From: Symbiodinium natans
Taxonomy: Eukaryota; Sar; Dinophyceae; Suessiales; Symbiodiniaceae
DNA length: 64,000 nucleotides
Direction: 5' to 3'
NCBI GenBank assembly: GCA_905221605.1
Contig: CAJNDS010000724.1
Coordinates: 660,001 to 724,000 of the forward strand
Shown: piece after piece, positions 30,279 through 39,501 of the stretch
How positions within the stretch are numbered: the first letter of the stretch is position 1
Layout: each line of letters begins with the position of its first letter
The notes under the pieces: model-generated
Databases searched by the model: none
Told to the model about the DNA's origin: nothing
What the model saw: only the letters and a program-made list of their open reading frames with translations
Position numbers and translations under genes: made by a program

Positions 30279-30594
30279 TGGGATTATTGTTTTCTTATTC
30301 TTTTGGGGTGCTTAAGCAAATAGTAGGTAGCTGGCAACTGTTCGCACCCGTGCTTCTAGCAGCGGCTACTGTGCATGCGCATGAACTCGCGACGCAGGTT
30401 GTGTACTTTCAGGGACCCCAAAAAGACATAAGCATAAGCATCTTATGGGGATATCCCTGCCTTATTGGGCTTCATTATAATGGGCTCTTATCTGGGATGT
30501 CCCTATCCTAAATTTTGCTTATGTGCTTTTTTTCGGGCCCTAGTTACTTGCTTTCTCAAAGCAAGTTTTCCCTCTTGCCAGAATTATTCAGAAT
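30137..30594 (+). CDS. Three-exon gene segment, unknown protein
   Basis: Exons 30137-30189 (LLKAISLELFLGKSLLN), 30324-30397 (GSWQLFAPVLLAAATVHAHE, then LATQ) and 30544-30594 (LLAFSKQVFPLARIIQNKP) join in one frame. Intron 1 is the family D element with GT and AG at its ends. Intron 2 (donor GTTGTG, acceptor CCCTAG) carries the family K element 30413-30540. Hydrophobic stretches suggest a membrane or helical protein. The 5' start and 3' stop are not identified. Confidence 0.6.
30190..30323 (+). mobile_element. Introner-like element, family D (intron-forming copy)
   Basis: Begins GTATTGGCTTAAGAACACCC and ends GGGGTGCTTAAGCAAATAG, an inverted pair, with a (TA)n(GA)n stretch inside. The element equals the intron. 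Confidence 0.7.
30413..30540. mobile_element. Inverted-repeat element, family K
   Basis: GACCCCAAAAAGACATAAGC on the left and GCTTATGTGCTTTTTTTCGGG on the right. A relative is at 38198-38317. Confidence 0.6.
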
Positions 30595-30871
30595 AAACCC
30601 TACACCCTAAACCCTAAACCCTAAACCCTAAACCCCAAACCCAAAAAGCCTAAACCCGAAGCCCTATAATCCCTAAACAACTATGATGAAGTCTTCGGTC
30701 TGTTAGGGTTTAGGGTTTAGGGTTTAGGGTTTAGGGTTTAGGGTTTAGGGTTTAGGGCTTAGGGCTTCAGGAATCGGGGTTTAGGGTTTTGGGATTGAGG
30801 AATCAGGGTCCAGGGCTCAGGATTTTTGGGGTTTAGGGCTTCGGGAGGACTTAGGGCTTTATGGGCTTCAG

Positions 30872-30963
30872 GACAACGGGGTCATGTTGGGTTTGGTGGC
30901 TTATTTGGTTCGCGTGACGCTGAGGACTTCGGGATTTGGTGGAGACTGCTCAGAGTCTCGGGA
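30872..30963 (+). CDS. Internal exon, unknown protein
   Basis: After GGCTTCAG: DNGVMLGLVAYLVRVTLRT then SGFGGDCSESR, with donor GTGAGTAA. A second frame is also open, but this one meets the strong donor. Confidence 0.5.
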
Positions 30964-31125
30964 GTGAGTAACCAGGGTTTAGGGTTAAGGGTTTAAGGTG
31001 TAGGCTGTCCCAAAACGTATGTTGGGGTTCAGGGTTTAGGTTTCAGGTTTTTAGGGTTTAGGGTTGAGCGTTTAGGGTTAGGGTTTATAGGGTTGAGGGC
31101 AACTGTCCTAAACCCGAAACTGGAG

Positions 31126-31165
31126 ATGGCCAACTCAAGACATTTTTTTCTCAATCGCCACATGG
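31126..31165 (+). CDS. Candidate small exon
   Basis: After CTGGAG: MANSRHFFLNRHMG, donor GTAGGC. Confidence 0.4.
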
Positions 31166-31361
31166 GTAGGCCCCAAACCCCGAACTCAAAATCCTCCGAC
31201 AGGTCCCTACCCCAAACACGAATACCCTAAACCCCAAACCCCTAAACCCCTAAACCCTAACCCCTAAACCCCTAAACCCTAAAAACCAACCCCTAAAGCC
31301 CAAAGCCTAAACCCTAAACCCTAAACCCTAAACCCCAAAACTCCACATGTGGGAACCCGAG

Positions 31362-31432
31362 GCGCATGTCATGATGGGCCTGCGCCGATGCCGCAAGAAA
31401 TCTTGCACGCAGGACAGGCGCAGCCTACGTAC
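31362..31432 (+). CDS. Internal exon, basic protein
   Basis: After CCCGAG: AHVMMGLRRCRKKSCTQDRR then SLR, donor GTTTAGGG. Confidence 0.5.
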
Positions 31433-31555
31433 GTTTAGGGTTTAGGGTTTAGGGTGTAGGGTGTAGGGTTTGGGGTTTAGGAGGGTTTAGGGCTTAGGGC
31501 TTAGGGCTTTGAGTTTAGGGTCTAGGGCGAGTAGGGTTTGGGATTCACTTCCTAG

Positions 31556-31644
31556 GCCTTGGGCCTCCTCCCCATGCCGGAGTAGGAGACAGACATGCGC
31601 CGTGTGCAAAGCCCTAGTAGCCTTGGATGTGACAAGCTTCCTGG
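31556..31644 (+). CDS. Internal exon, unknown protein
   Basis: After TCCTAG: RRQTCAVCKALVALDVTSFL, with CxxC. Donor GTGGTC. Confidence 0.5.
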
Positions 31645-31765
31645 GTGGTCTAAGGGTTTCGGGTTTAGGGTTTAGGGATTTAGGGTTTAGGGTTCAGGGT
31701 TCAGGGTTCAGGGTTCAGGGTTTAGGGTTTAGGGTGTAGGAGGGTCAACTCAAGGAGTTAAAGGA

Positions 31766-31895
31766 GGAACCCTTATAAGTGACCTTAGGGGTTCTTTGGG
31801 GCTTATGTAAGGTATATAGACCTTAGGGGTTCTTTGGGGCTTATGTAAGGTATATAGGGACTATAAAAGGTATTTAGAAAAGGGTCCCTTCCTGA
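31766..31895. mobile_element. Family L repeat with internal duplication
   Basis: GACCTTAGGGGTTCTTTGGG followed by GCTTATGTAAGGTATATAG occurs twice in tandem. Confidence 0.55.
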
Positions 31896-31984
31896 ATTTA
31901 TACGGCTTGGAGCTTTTTGAGCTCATGGCTTGTCTGCGACCCTAAGCCCTACGAATCAGCAGCGGCCGCAACACCTGATCTGTT

Positions 31985-32068
31985 TCGGGTTTAGGGTTTA
32001 GGGTTTAGGGTTTAGGGTTTAGGGTTTAGGGTTTAGGGTTTAGGGTTTAGGGTTTAGGGTTTATAGGG
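31985..32068 (+). repeat. TTTAGGG array
   Basis: About twelve perfect units. Confidence 0.95.
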
Positions 32069-32069
32069 C

Positions 32070-32940
32070 ACGGGGAAGGCGTCGAGTGTGCGCTCCGGTT
32101 TGTTTCGAGTGTGCACTCCAAATGCATCGAGTCCGCGCTCCTGGGTGTGTCCACGTCGGTATTTACAGTGGTTGCGGTGCTCTGCACATAGAACCCTAAA
32201 CCCCAGAAAGCCCTAAACCCTAAAAAGCCCTAAGCCCTAAAAAGCCCTAAGCCCAAAAACGCTCTAAACCCTAAAAAGCCCCAAACCCTAAACCCTAAAA
32301 GCCCTAAACCCTAGAAAGCCCTCACCCCTAAAACGCCCTAAACCCTAAAAAGCCCTAAACCCAAAAAAGCCCTAAGCCCTAAAACGCCCTAAACCCTACA
32401 CCCTAAAAGCCCTAAAGCCTAAAAAAACCTTAACAACCCTAAACCCTAAGACCCCTAAACCCCTCAAAACCTGCAAAGCCCCAAACCCCAGAAACCATGC
32501 AGATTGGAGGGGTGCGCACTGGATACCAAAAGAGCACCCTAAACCCTAAACCCTAACCCCTAAACCCTAAACCCTAAACCCTGAACCCTAAACCCTGACG
32601 CTGATTCTGGAGTGCGCAGTGGACGCTTTTCGGAGTGCGCACTGGAGCGCCCTGCCCTCTAGCACGCGCCAAATATCCTTACCAGCGCCCTTCAACCTAA
32701 ACCCCAAACCCCACACCCGAAACCCTAAACCCTACACTTTAAACACTAAACGCTAAACCCTAAACCCTGAACCCAAATCCTAAACCCCAACCCTGAACCC
32801 TAAACCCTCATTAAACCAAATGATACCACATACAGTTTCATTTTATTTTGTCTTGAGGGTTTAGGGTTTAGGGTTTAGGGTTTAGGGTTTAGGGTTTAGG
32901 GTTTAGGGTTTAGGGCCCGCCCTTTCGCAGGCTCTAGGTG
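32070..32940. repeat. CCCTAAAAAG array between GAGTGCGCACTC motifs
   Basis: 32190-32480 is a degenerate array of CCCTAAAAAG-type units. It is bracketed by clusters of near-palindromic GAGTGTGCACTCC motifs at 32080-32140 and 32500-32645. CCCTAAA and TTTAGGG arrays follow up to 32915. No gene recognised. Confidence 0.7.
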
Positions 32941-33184
32941 TCATCCTCGCCAGGGTTCTCAGTTGCTGCCGAAGCCCTAATTTCCAAACCCGAAACGCCC
33001 TAGACCCTATAAGCCCCAAACCCTACAATCACCAATCCACCGACCCCGACCTACATCTGAAGATCAAGCCCTAAACCCTGAACCCTAAACCCTAAACCCT
33101 AAACTCCAAACCCTAAACCTTAAACCCTAAACCCTAAACCCTAGCCCTAAACCCCAAACCCCTAAACAACCAATTCGGAAAAAG

Positions 33185-33250
33185 GAGCTGCACGAGCTCC
33201 TGGTGGAGCAGTGGGGCAGCGGGCCGAGAGGACTGTGGCTTAGGGCTTAA
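33185..33250 (+). CDS. C-terminal exon, unknown protein
   Basis: After GAAAAAG: ELHELLVEQWGSGPRGLWLR then A and TAA at 33248. Confidence 0.5.
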   Translation, partial: ELHELLVEQWGSGPRGLWLRA

Positions 33251-33601
33251 TGTCGGGTTTAGGGGGTTCAGGGGTTTAGGGTTTAGGGTTTAGGGTTTAG
33301 GGTTTAGGGACTTAACTTAGGGTTTAGGGGTTTAGGGCTTTAGGGTTCAGAGCTTTAGGGGTTTAGGGGTTCAGGGGTTTAGGCCGCTCAAGCCCAAGAC
33401 CCTAAGCCCTGATCCTCTTTGCGTGCCGTTTTGTGGCCTGGGCTTTGTAGAGATTTAGGGTTTAGGGTCTAGGGTCTAGGGTTTAGGGTTCTAGTTTGTT
33501 AGCCCTGCAAACCCTTCAACCTTGATGGGTTTTAGGGTTTAGAGATGTGGGTTCGGAAGCGCGAAACCTAAAATACCCCAAAGACCCTGAGGCCCTAAGA
33601 G

Positions 33602-33662
33602 CCCCAAATGCATCTCGACACACCCTGCAGCAGTCCGTGCCTCACCTGTAGCGTTGTTTGAA
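33602..33662 (+). CDS. Candidate internal exon
   Basis: After CTAAGAG: PKCISTHPAAVRASPVALFE, donor GTTTCATG. Confidence 0.45.
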
Positions 33663-33673
33663 GTTTCATGGGC

Positions 33674-33804
33674 TTATCCTAGGTAGGATCAGGGGGGACC
33701 CTTGAAAGGGTACCCTTCTTAATCCTCTTCTGGCTCTCTTAAACAGGGACCGCATTTCAGAGGGTCTATATGCCCCAAGGGTCCCCCTAATCCTATCCCC
33801 TAGT
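33674..33804. mobile_element. Inverted-repeat element, family M
   Basis: TAGGATCAGGGGGGACCCTTG on the left and CAAGGGTCCCCCTAATCCTA on the right; single copy seen. Confidence 0.7.
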
Positions 33805-34313
33805 TTAAGAAGTTCACTGACTGCTGGGAAACCCATTGCAGTTGCCCTAAACCCTAAACCCTAAACCCTAAACCCCAAACCCTAAACCCTAAACCCTGAA
33901 CCCTATCAAGGCTATCAAGCATACAACTCCTAAAGCCGCCACGGACTCAAGCCCTCAAACTCCCTTAGTTTAGGGTTTAGGGTTTGGGGTTTAGGGTTTA
34001 GGGTTTAGGGTGTAGGGTACCTTGTTAGCACCCAGGCGGGCCGTCGGTGAGCGCTTGCGAAGTGCAGGCAAGTTGGTTTATCTCTTGGGGTTTGGGTTTG
34101 AGGGTTTGGGGTTTATGGGGTTTCGCGTTTGGGGTTAGGAGTTTAGCCTGCGTCTCCCTCAATTTTTCAGGGCTACCCAACCGCGTACAGTTAACGTATC
34201 AGTGTCTCTACCCAGCGCCCCTCCCAAGTCCAAATAGGGGCAGAAGCTGTCACATCAAATGCTTTGGGACAAACGGCTGCGTGTGTCAGAGAGGATGTGT
34301 TGTTTCTGTTCAG

Positions 34314-34602
34314 TTTGACGCAAGCACGCCGCGTCTGTGACGAGATGAAGGCCGAGCAGAAGTACCGGCACAAGCTAAACCCTAAACCCTAAACCCTAAA
34401 CCCTAAACCCTAAACCCTAAACCCTAATTAACTCCTGTAGAAGCACATCGACCTGTGCGAATGCGCCGACGCTCTCGCCAGTGGCCTTGATGGCTTGACC
34501 CCGCGTGACTTGGAGCTCACTGTGAGCAAGCTGATGGGAGAGAACATCGTGATTCAGTGGGACATTCAGCTTCAGGTCACAGCCAAGAAGGGTCCTTCAT
34601 GA
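34314..34602 (+). CDS. Two-exon 3' end of an unknown gene
   Basis: Exon 34314-34374 reads LTQARRVCDEMKAEQKYRHK. After a CCCTAAA-filled intron, exon 34441-34602 continues KHIDLCECADALASGLDGL, TPRDLELTVSKLMGEN and IVIQWDIQLQVTAKKGPS to TGA at 34600. The last exon is 53 codons, one of the most convincing in the window. The donor is non-standard (CACAAG|CTAAAC), so the exact border is open, but the frame fits. The region 34156-34300 upstream is also open and may hold a further exon. Confidence 0.65.
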
Positions 34603-34807
34603 TGGAAGTGAGGATGTTTTCTTCACATCTGAAGTCATTTCACGCTGTTAAGCAATGAACAACCCTGAACCCGAACCCTAAATTCTGAATCCTAAACCCT
34701 AAACCCAACCTTTAAACCCTAAACCCTAAACCCTAAACCCAACCTTTAACAACCCTAAACCCAACCTTTAAACCCTAAACCCAACCTTTAAACCCTAAAC
34801 CCTACAG

Positions 34808-34915
34808 CGCACCCTCACGCACCTTGGGCTTAGCATCCCAGCCTCCCAACTTGACAAGTTGGGCTTCGCGTGTTCTGCTGTCGGTGGCTCGGGGATCAGA
34901 ATTTTGTGGCTGTGA
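34808..34915 (+). CDS. C-terminal exon, unknown protein
   Basis: After CCTACAG: RTLTHLGLSIPASQLDKLG then FACSAVGGSGIRILWL and TGA at 34913. 35 codons, phase 0. Confidence 0.6.
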   Translation, partial: RTLTHLGLSIPASQLDKLGFACSAVGGSGIRILWL

Positions 34916-35233
34916 AGTTTAGGGTTTAGGGTTTAGGGTTTTAGGGGTTGGGAGCTGAGGGCTTTCGGGTTTAAGGCTTCGGGAGTTGAGGGTTTAGGGT
35001 TCAGGAGTTTAGGTTTAGAAACAACCTAAACCCTAAACCCTAAACCCTAAACAGTTCTTCAGATTCAAGGGTCTAGGCTCCAAGCCATTCAGGTGCCTTC
35101 CACAGTCTAGTAAGGTACACCCCAAGCCCAGTACCTTACACTTCCAACCGTCTAGACCCTGAAGTTTAGGTTTTCGGGTTTAGCCCGAAACCCTAAACCC
35201 TAAACGCTAAACCCTAAACCCTAAACCCTAAAG

Positions 35234-35311
35234 CACCTTGGGCAGCCTAAAGGCCGCCACCGCCGAGTTAATGCTGGAGCTACGCGAGGCCCCGGGAGCA
35301 CAGGACTTGGG
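35234..35311 (+). CDS. Internal exon, unknown protein
   Basis: After CTAAAG: TLGSLKAATAELMLELREAP then GAQDLG. Helical, alanine/leucine/glutamate rich. Donor GTTCAA. Confidence 0.55.
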
Positions 35312-35529
35312 GTTCAACCCTGGTTTAGGGGTTTAGGGGTTTAGGGTTTAGGGTTTAGGGTTGTGGCGTTTTGGGGCTTAGGGTTTGGGCTTTAGGGTTT
35401 AGGATTTGGGGTTTGGGGTTTAGGGCTTAATTTCGAATACCCCCCCCCCCCCCCCCTCCCTTCCTAGTACTCCCCAGATCCCAAAGGCCAAACTTAAAGC
35501 CCTATGAAACCCTAAATGCTAACGTCAAG

Positions 35530-35607
35530 CCCCCGGCTTTGTGGCAGAAGGCACACTACATGGCATGGCGGTTCCTAAAGAACACAAATTGCCAGCCCGT
35601 AAACTAG
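35530..35607 (+). CDS. C-terminal exon, unknown protein
   Basis: After CGTCAAG: PPALWQKAHYMAWRFLKN then TNCQPVN and TAG at 35605. Confidence 0.55.
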   Translation, partial: PPALWQKAHYMAWRFLKNTNCQPVN

Positions 35608-35662
35608 CGATGCCTTAAAGCCCTGAGCCGCTAGTTTCGGGTCCAGGACTTCGGGAAGAGCC

Positions 35663-35740
35663 TAAACCCTAAACCCTAAACCCTAAACCCTAAACCCTAA
35701 ACCCTAAACCCTAAACCCTAAACCCTAAACCCTAAACCCC
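35663..35740 (-). repeat. CCCTAAA array
   Basis: About eleven perfect units ahead of exon 35768. Confidence 0.95.
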
Positions 35741-35767
35741 ATGAAGCCCAAGATCCCCCTCATCCAG

Positions 35768-35815
35768 AGCCTGCTGGAAGGCCCTCATCGACCAGCGCGG
35801 TCCGGATGAGGAGAG
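35768..35815 (+). CDS. Candidate internal exon
   Basis: After ATCCAG: ACWKALIDQRGPDEER, donor GTTTAGGG. Confidence 0.5.
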
Positions 35816-35984
35816 GTTTAGGGTTTAGGGTTTAGGGTTTAGGGTTTAGGGTTTAGGGTTTAGGGTTTAGGTTTTATAGGGTTTAGGGTTTAGGGTTTAT
35901 GAGGTTTAGGATTTAGGGTTTAGGGCCGTTTAGGGTTTAAGGTGTAGGGCCTATAAGGTTTTGGATGTAGGGTTTAGGCTTCTT

Positions 35985-36073
35985 CACTACTTTTGCTTAA
36001 GAACCCCAAAAGAAGAAAACAACTATATCCCTATGTTACCCTTAATAAGGAAGACGGTTCTTAAGAAATTAGT
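35985..36073. mobile_element. Inverted-repeat element, family D (copy)
   Basis: CTACTTTTGCTTAAGAACCCC and GGTTCTTAAGAAATTAG ends. The flanking frame (VVQGLEIGAGFRMARKTK to the right) may be coding. Confidence 0.65.
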
Positions 36074-36451
36074 AGTTCAAGGGTTAGAGATAGGAGCGGG
36101 CTTCAGGATGGCGCGAAAAACAAAGCTGATCCCTACTGTAAGCCCGTCAACCCTCAAGCCCCCCTGGCAGAGTCGACACCCTAAACCCTAAAACCCTAAA
36201 CTCCAAACCCTGAACCCTCAACGCGAAACCCTAAACCCTAAACCCCACGCCCTAAACCCTAAACCCCTAAACCCTAAACCTTATCCCTAAACCCAAAGCC
36301 TTAAGCCCTAAACCGTAGACCCTAAACCCCAAACCCTCAAGCCCTAAAACTGGAGGTCCTCAGCTGCCCTCAGCTCTACATCTTTGGCAACTAAAGTTCC
36401 TAAACTCTAAACCGTAAACCCTACCCTATAAACCCTAAACCCTAATCTCAG

Positions 36452-36554
36452 GTCTTGTTGTTTGGCAACTCTGGGGCTATGGGCTACTTGCGAAAGACCG
36501 GGGTGACTCACAACATAGTGTCCATCCAACTAGGGGGAACCCTGTTTCGTGAAT
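36452..36554 (+). CDS. Internal exon, unknown protein
   Basis: After AATCTCAG: VLLFGNSGAMGYLRKTG, then VTHNIVSIQLGGTLFREC. 34 codons, donor GTACCC. A related phrase (PQLYIFGN) lies just upstream at 36350-36394. Confidence 0.6.
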
Positions 36555-36589
36555 GTACCCTAAACCACAAAAACCCTAAACCCCAAACC

Positions 36590-36718
36590 CTAAACCCTAA
36601 ACCCTGAACCCTAAACCCTAAACCCTAAACCCTAAACCCTAAACCCTAAACCCTAAACCCTAAACCCTAAACCCTAAACCCTAAACCCTAAACCCTAAAC
36701 CCTAAACCCTAAACCCCA
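36590..36718 (-). repeat. CCCTAAA array
   Basis: About 18 units; one of the longest perfect arrays. Confidence 0.95.
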
Positions 36719-36755
36719 ATCCTGGCCAAGTACTGGAATGTAGGAACCCTGTAGG

Positions 36756-36812
36756 AGACAGTCTCGGAGCTCGTCGCCCTTGGCGCCAATGTCCATGCGA
36801 CCTGGCTTGTGG
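36756..36812 (+). CDS. Ankyrin-type exon
   Basis: After CTGTAG: ETVSELVALGANVHATWLV, matching the LLxxGAxVxxxxxx end of an ankyrin repeat. Similar in size and position within the repeat to 24137-24193. Confidence 0.55.
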
Positions 36813-36993
36813 GTTCAGGGTTTAGGGTTTAGGGTTTAGGCTTTAGGGTTTGGTGTTTAGGGTTTGGGGCTTAGGGTTTCGGGTTTGGGGTTTCAAGTAC
36901 TGGGCTTCCAGGCCACAGGACTTTAGGGGCATCAGTTTTTGGTGCTTTTGGGGCTTTTTGGTTGAGGGTTTAGAGTTGGTTTAGGGTTTGGGG

Positions 36994-37130
36994 TTCCTAC
37001 TACTCCCCTCTATACTACCCTTCTAGGTTCCACCCTTAAATAATTAGCCTTAATTAGGCTGAGTTATCCCTGGATAGCCTTCATTATGGGGGAAACTAGG
37101 GAGGGGTAGTATAAAGAGGGGGTAGTATGG
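36994..37130. mobile_element. Inverted-repeat element, family E
   Basis: CCTACTACTCCCCTCTATACTA on the left (20-base core) and AAGAGGGGGTAGTATGGG on the right. Confidence 0.6.
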
Positions 37131-37261
37131 GAACCGATGTGTTCAGGGCTTGATTCGGGTTGAGGGGGCTATCTGCACAAGCCAACTGAACATGTTGCGC
37201 AGATACCTCCCCTTAATTCACGCGAAACCCTGAACCCTAAGCCCTCAACCCTAAACCCTAG

Positions 37262-37362
37262 TAGTAGAGTAGGTAACCTTTAACCTTTTTGGGGTAATGT
37301 AATCCCCTTGTAATCCCAAAGGTTAACCTTTAGTTCCCCCAGGTTAGTGGACAACTAAGTAA
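37262..37362. mobile_element. Family F repeat (copy 1)
   Basis: Nearly identical to 55587-55686: GTAGAGTAGGTAACCTTTAA, then AAAGGTTAACCTTT, then GACAACTAAG at the end. Confidence 0.8.
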
Positions 37363-37456
37363 CCCCAAACCCCAATCCTAAACCCCAAACCCTAAACCCT
37401 AAACCCCAAACCCTAAGCCCTCAAGCCTAAACCTTCAACCTTAATCTAGCACGCAG

Positions 37457-37519
37457 ATGTTAAAGTAGAGGAGCCCTCCGCCCCTAAAGATCCTTCTTGG
37501 GCTTGGAAGTGGAAACCCC
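37457..37519 (+). CDS. Candidate internal exon
   Basis: After CACGCAG: VKVEEPSAPKDPSWAWKWK, running into CCCTAG repeats. Confidence 0.5.
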
Positions 37520-37605
37520 TAGCCCTAAACCCTAAACCCTAGACCCTAAACCCTAAACCCTAAACCCTAAACCCTAAACCCTAAACCCACTTTGGCTTCT
37601 GCAAG

Positions 37606-37662
37606 GTCAGGGGCGTAGACTTAGACATCGATTTGGAGGACGAGGAGGACCGCGTGCTGTAA
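37606..37662 (+). CDS. Acidic C-terminal exon
   Basis: After TGCAAG: VRGVDLDIDLEDEEDRVL and TAA at 37660. The GTAAAG that contains the stop could instead be a donor, with the next AG only 20 bases on. Confidence 0.55.
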   Translation, partial: VRGVDLDIDLEDEEDRVL

Positions 37663-37750
37663 AGTCTCTTTACACAGGTGCTTGATGGCCGTGGCTTCTA
37701 AGCCCCCAAAACCCTAAACCCTAAACCCTCAACCCTAAACCCTAAACCCT

Positions 37751-37816
37751 CTTGGGCGGCTTGTAATGATGGCTTGCAACTTGGGGCACCTCCCCAAGTT
37801 GCCGCTGCCTACTTGA
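37751..37816 (+). CDS. Short coding-like segment with stop
   Basis: Reads LGRLVMMACNLGHLPKLPLP then T and TGA at 37814. The acceptor is not evident. Confidence 0.35.
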   Translation, partial: LGRLVMMACNLGHLPKLPLPT

Positions 37817-37895
37817 GGTCAGCTCTTGCTTCGAAACCCTAGCCCTAAACCCTAAACCCTAAACCCTAAACTTCAACTTGCTGCGAAACCCGCAG

Positions 37896-37937
37896 CTTTC
37901 AATAGCAAAGGCCTCATGGGGGTTTTCGATGTTGTGG
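37896..37937 (+). CDS. Candidate small exon
   Basis: After CCCGCAG: FNSKGLMGVFDVV, with donor GTACCTTA. Confidence 0.45.
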
Positions 37938-38074
37938 GTACCTTATTGGGGTCCTGAGTACAAGGGGATCCTACTGTGTGGCGTTTCTATTCGGGGCCCC
38001 TTACTATCGTAAACCCCCGTATAAACGTCAGGATCCGACTGTAAGTAAGTTGCCCACATGCCGGGCACCACCCT

Positions 38075-38165
38075 TCATCCTATTAATCAATCAATAAATA
38101 GTCAATAAGTAACTAAGAATTATTTAATCATTAATAAATAATTAATTATACTTGGGGTTTAAGGC
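38075..38165. other. AT-rich island
   Basis: Dominated by AATAAATAATTAAT-like sequence. Striking against the surrounding composition. No gene. Confidence 0.8.
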
Positions 38166-38197
38166 TTTTAAGAGTGTTGGGGTTATAACCTGAGGTA

Positions 38198-38317
38198 GGG
38201 TCCCCGAAACCACATAAACATAAGCATCCTACTTTTGGCCACAAGGGCCTCTTATGCGGGGGATTCCGGAAAACCCTCTTTTGCAGAATCCTCATGCTTG
38301 TGTGGTTCTTTGGCCCC
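38198..38317. mobile_element. Inverted-repeat element, family K (copy 2)
   Basis: GGTCCCCGAAACCACATAAAC at the left (20-base core), TGTGGTTCTTTGGCCCC at the right. Confidence 0.55.
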
Positions 38318-38374
38318 CTAATTAAACTCTAAAATTCCGGCCGAATTCGATCTGCGTGGCTTTTTAGACTTGTC

Positions 38375-38522
38375 TTAATAGCCCGAAGCATACTTTCCTG
38401 TAAGCTGCTCAAGAATCTCAGAACAGGTTCTGTAGTATTCTGCCAGCGTAGACCCCGCAAGGGCATTCCCGTGGCACTCGAACATCTTTCCAGAGTAGTC
38501 CAAAAAAGCATCACCAAGAACA
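38375..38522 (-). CDS. C-terminal exon on the minus strand, unknown protein
   Basis: Read on the minus strand after ATGAAG the frame gives VLGDAFLDYSGKMFECHG, NALAGSTLAEYYRTCSEIL and EQLTGKYASGY, then TAA (complement of 38375-38377). Composition is excellent, better than the overlapping longer minus frame. This is the only strong minus-strand exon found and marks a switch in gene direction. Confidence 0.6.
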
Positions 38523-38787
38523 CTTCATGTCTTAGGGTTTAGGGTTCAGGGGTCAGGGCTCATGTGGGTGAGCGTTCAGGGTGAATAGGTTGGGTTTAGG
38601 GGGTTGAGGGGTTAGCTTTCAGCGTTGAGGGCTCGGAGCTTCCAGGGTTTAGGGTTTAGGGCTTAGGGTTTAGGGTTTAGGGTTCAAAAGATCAGGCTTT
38701 CTGGTCTCTCGCTTTCTAGGTTTACGGGATTGTTTCAGGCAATGGCCTTACCACGAAACACCAAACCCCATACCCTAAATCCTACAG

Positions 38788-38841
38788 GAAACAGACGATG
38801 CGATGGATCATGACAGCGACAACGATTCTGACGGATCATGA
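38788..38841 (+). CDS. Acidic C-terminal exon
   Basis: After CCTACAG: ETDDAMDHDSDNDSDGS and TGA at 38839. 18 codons with no repeat-derived sequence. Resembles in style the acidic exon at 18054. Confidence 0.55.
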   Translation, partial: ETDDAMDHDSDNDSDGS

Positions 38842-38941
38842 GCGCAGGACACCCAGCCCGCGCGAGTTGGGTTTATTCGTTACTAGTTCTTAGTATAGAG
38901 AGTTCGAGAGTTAGGCTTCAGAACCCGCATTTAAGGGATTG

Positions 38942-39015
38942 TACCTGGGACCCTCTTTACCTACTAATTAAGGGTAGTTAGTACTAAACTGTAGGTAAGT
39001 GTAGGGTCCCAGGTA
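38942..39015. mobile_element. Hairpin element
   Basis: ACCTGGGACCCTCTTTACC on the left and GGTAAGTGTAGGGTCCCAGG on the right. Confidence 0.65.
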
Positions 39016-39501
39016 TAGGCTACCTCATCTCTCGGTTCCCAATTAAGCTCGTTTTTGTTATCTCTGTCTGTTGATCGGTTCAGGGTTTGCGTGTACCTAA
39101 ACCCCAAACCAGTTACGTATGTTCTTCGGCTGATTTTGTAGTAGGCAAGGGGACGGAAGCTACTCTGCAGTTGCGGCTCTCAGGAAAAAGCGGGGCGTAG
39201 GCCCTGATGGGCTTAAAAGGCTTAGGGGTTAGGGTTCAAGGGGTTAAGGGTTTAGGGTTTAGGGTGTGCAGGGGTCCATTTTCCAGACGTGTCAAGCTTC
39301 TCAAACCCTACGAAAACCCCGTATTCTGGTACCTACTTTTTGAGTACATTCTATTATTGGCCTCCCGAGCAAAGGAGCTACAACTAGGCGGTTTTTATGT
39401 GAACCCCAAACTCTACACCCAAACTCCTACACTCTAGACTCCTACACCCTAAACTCCCACACCCCAAACTCCTACACCCGGCGCCTTTTCCGAGTGGAGC
39501 C

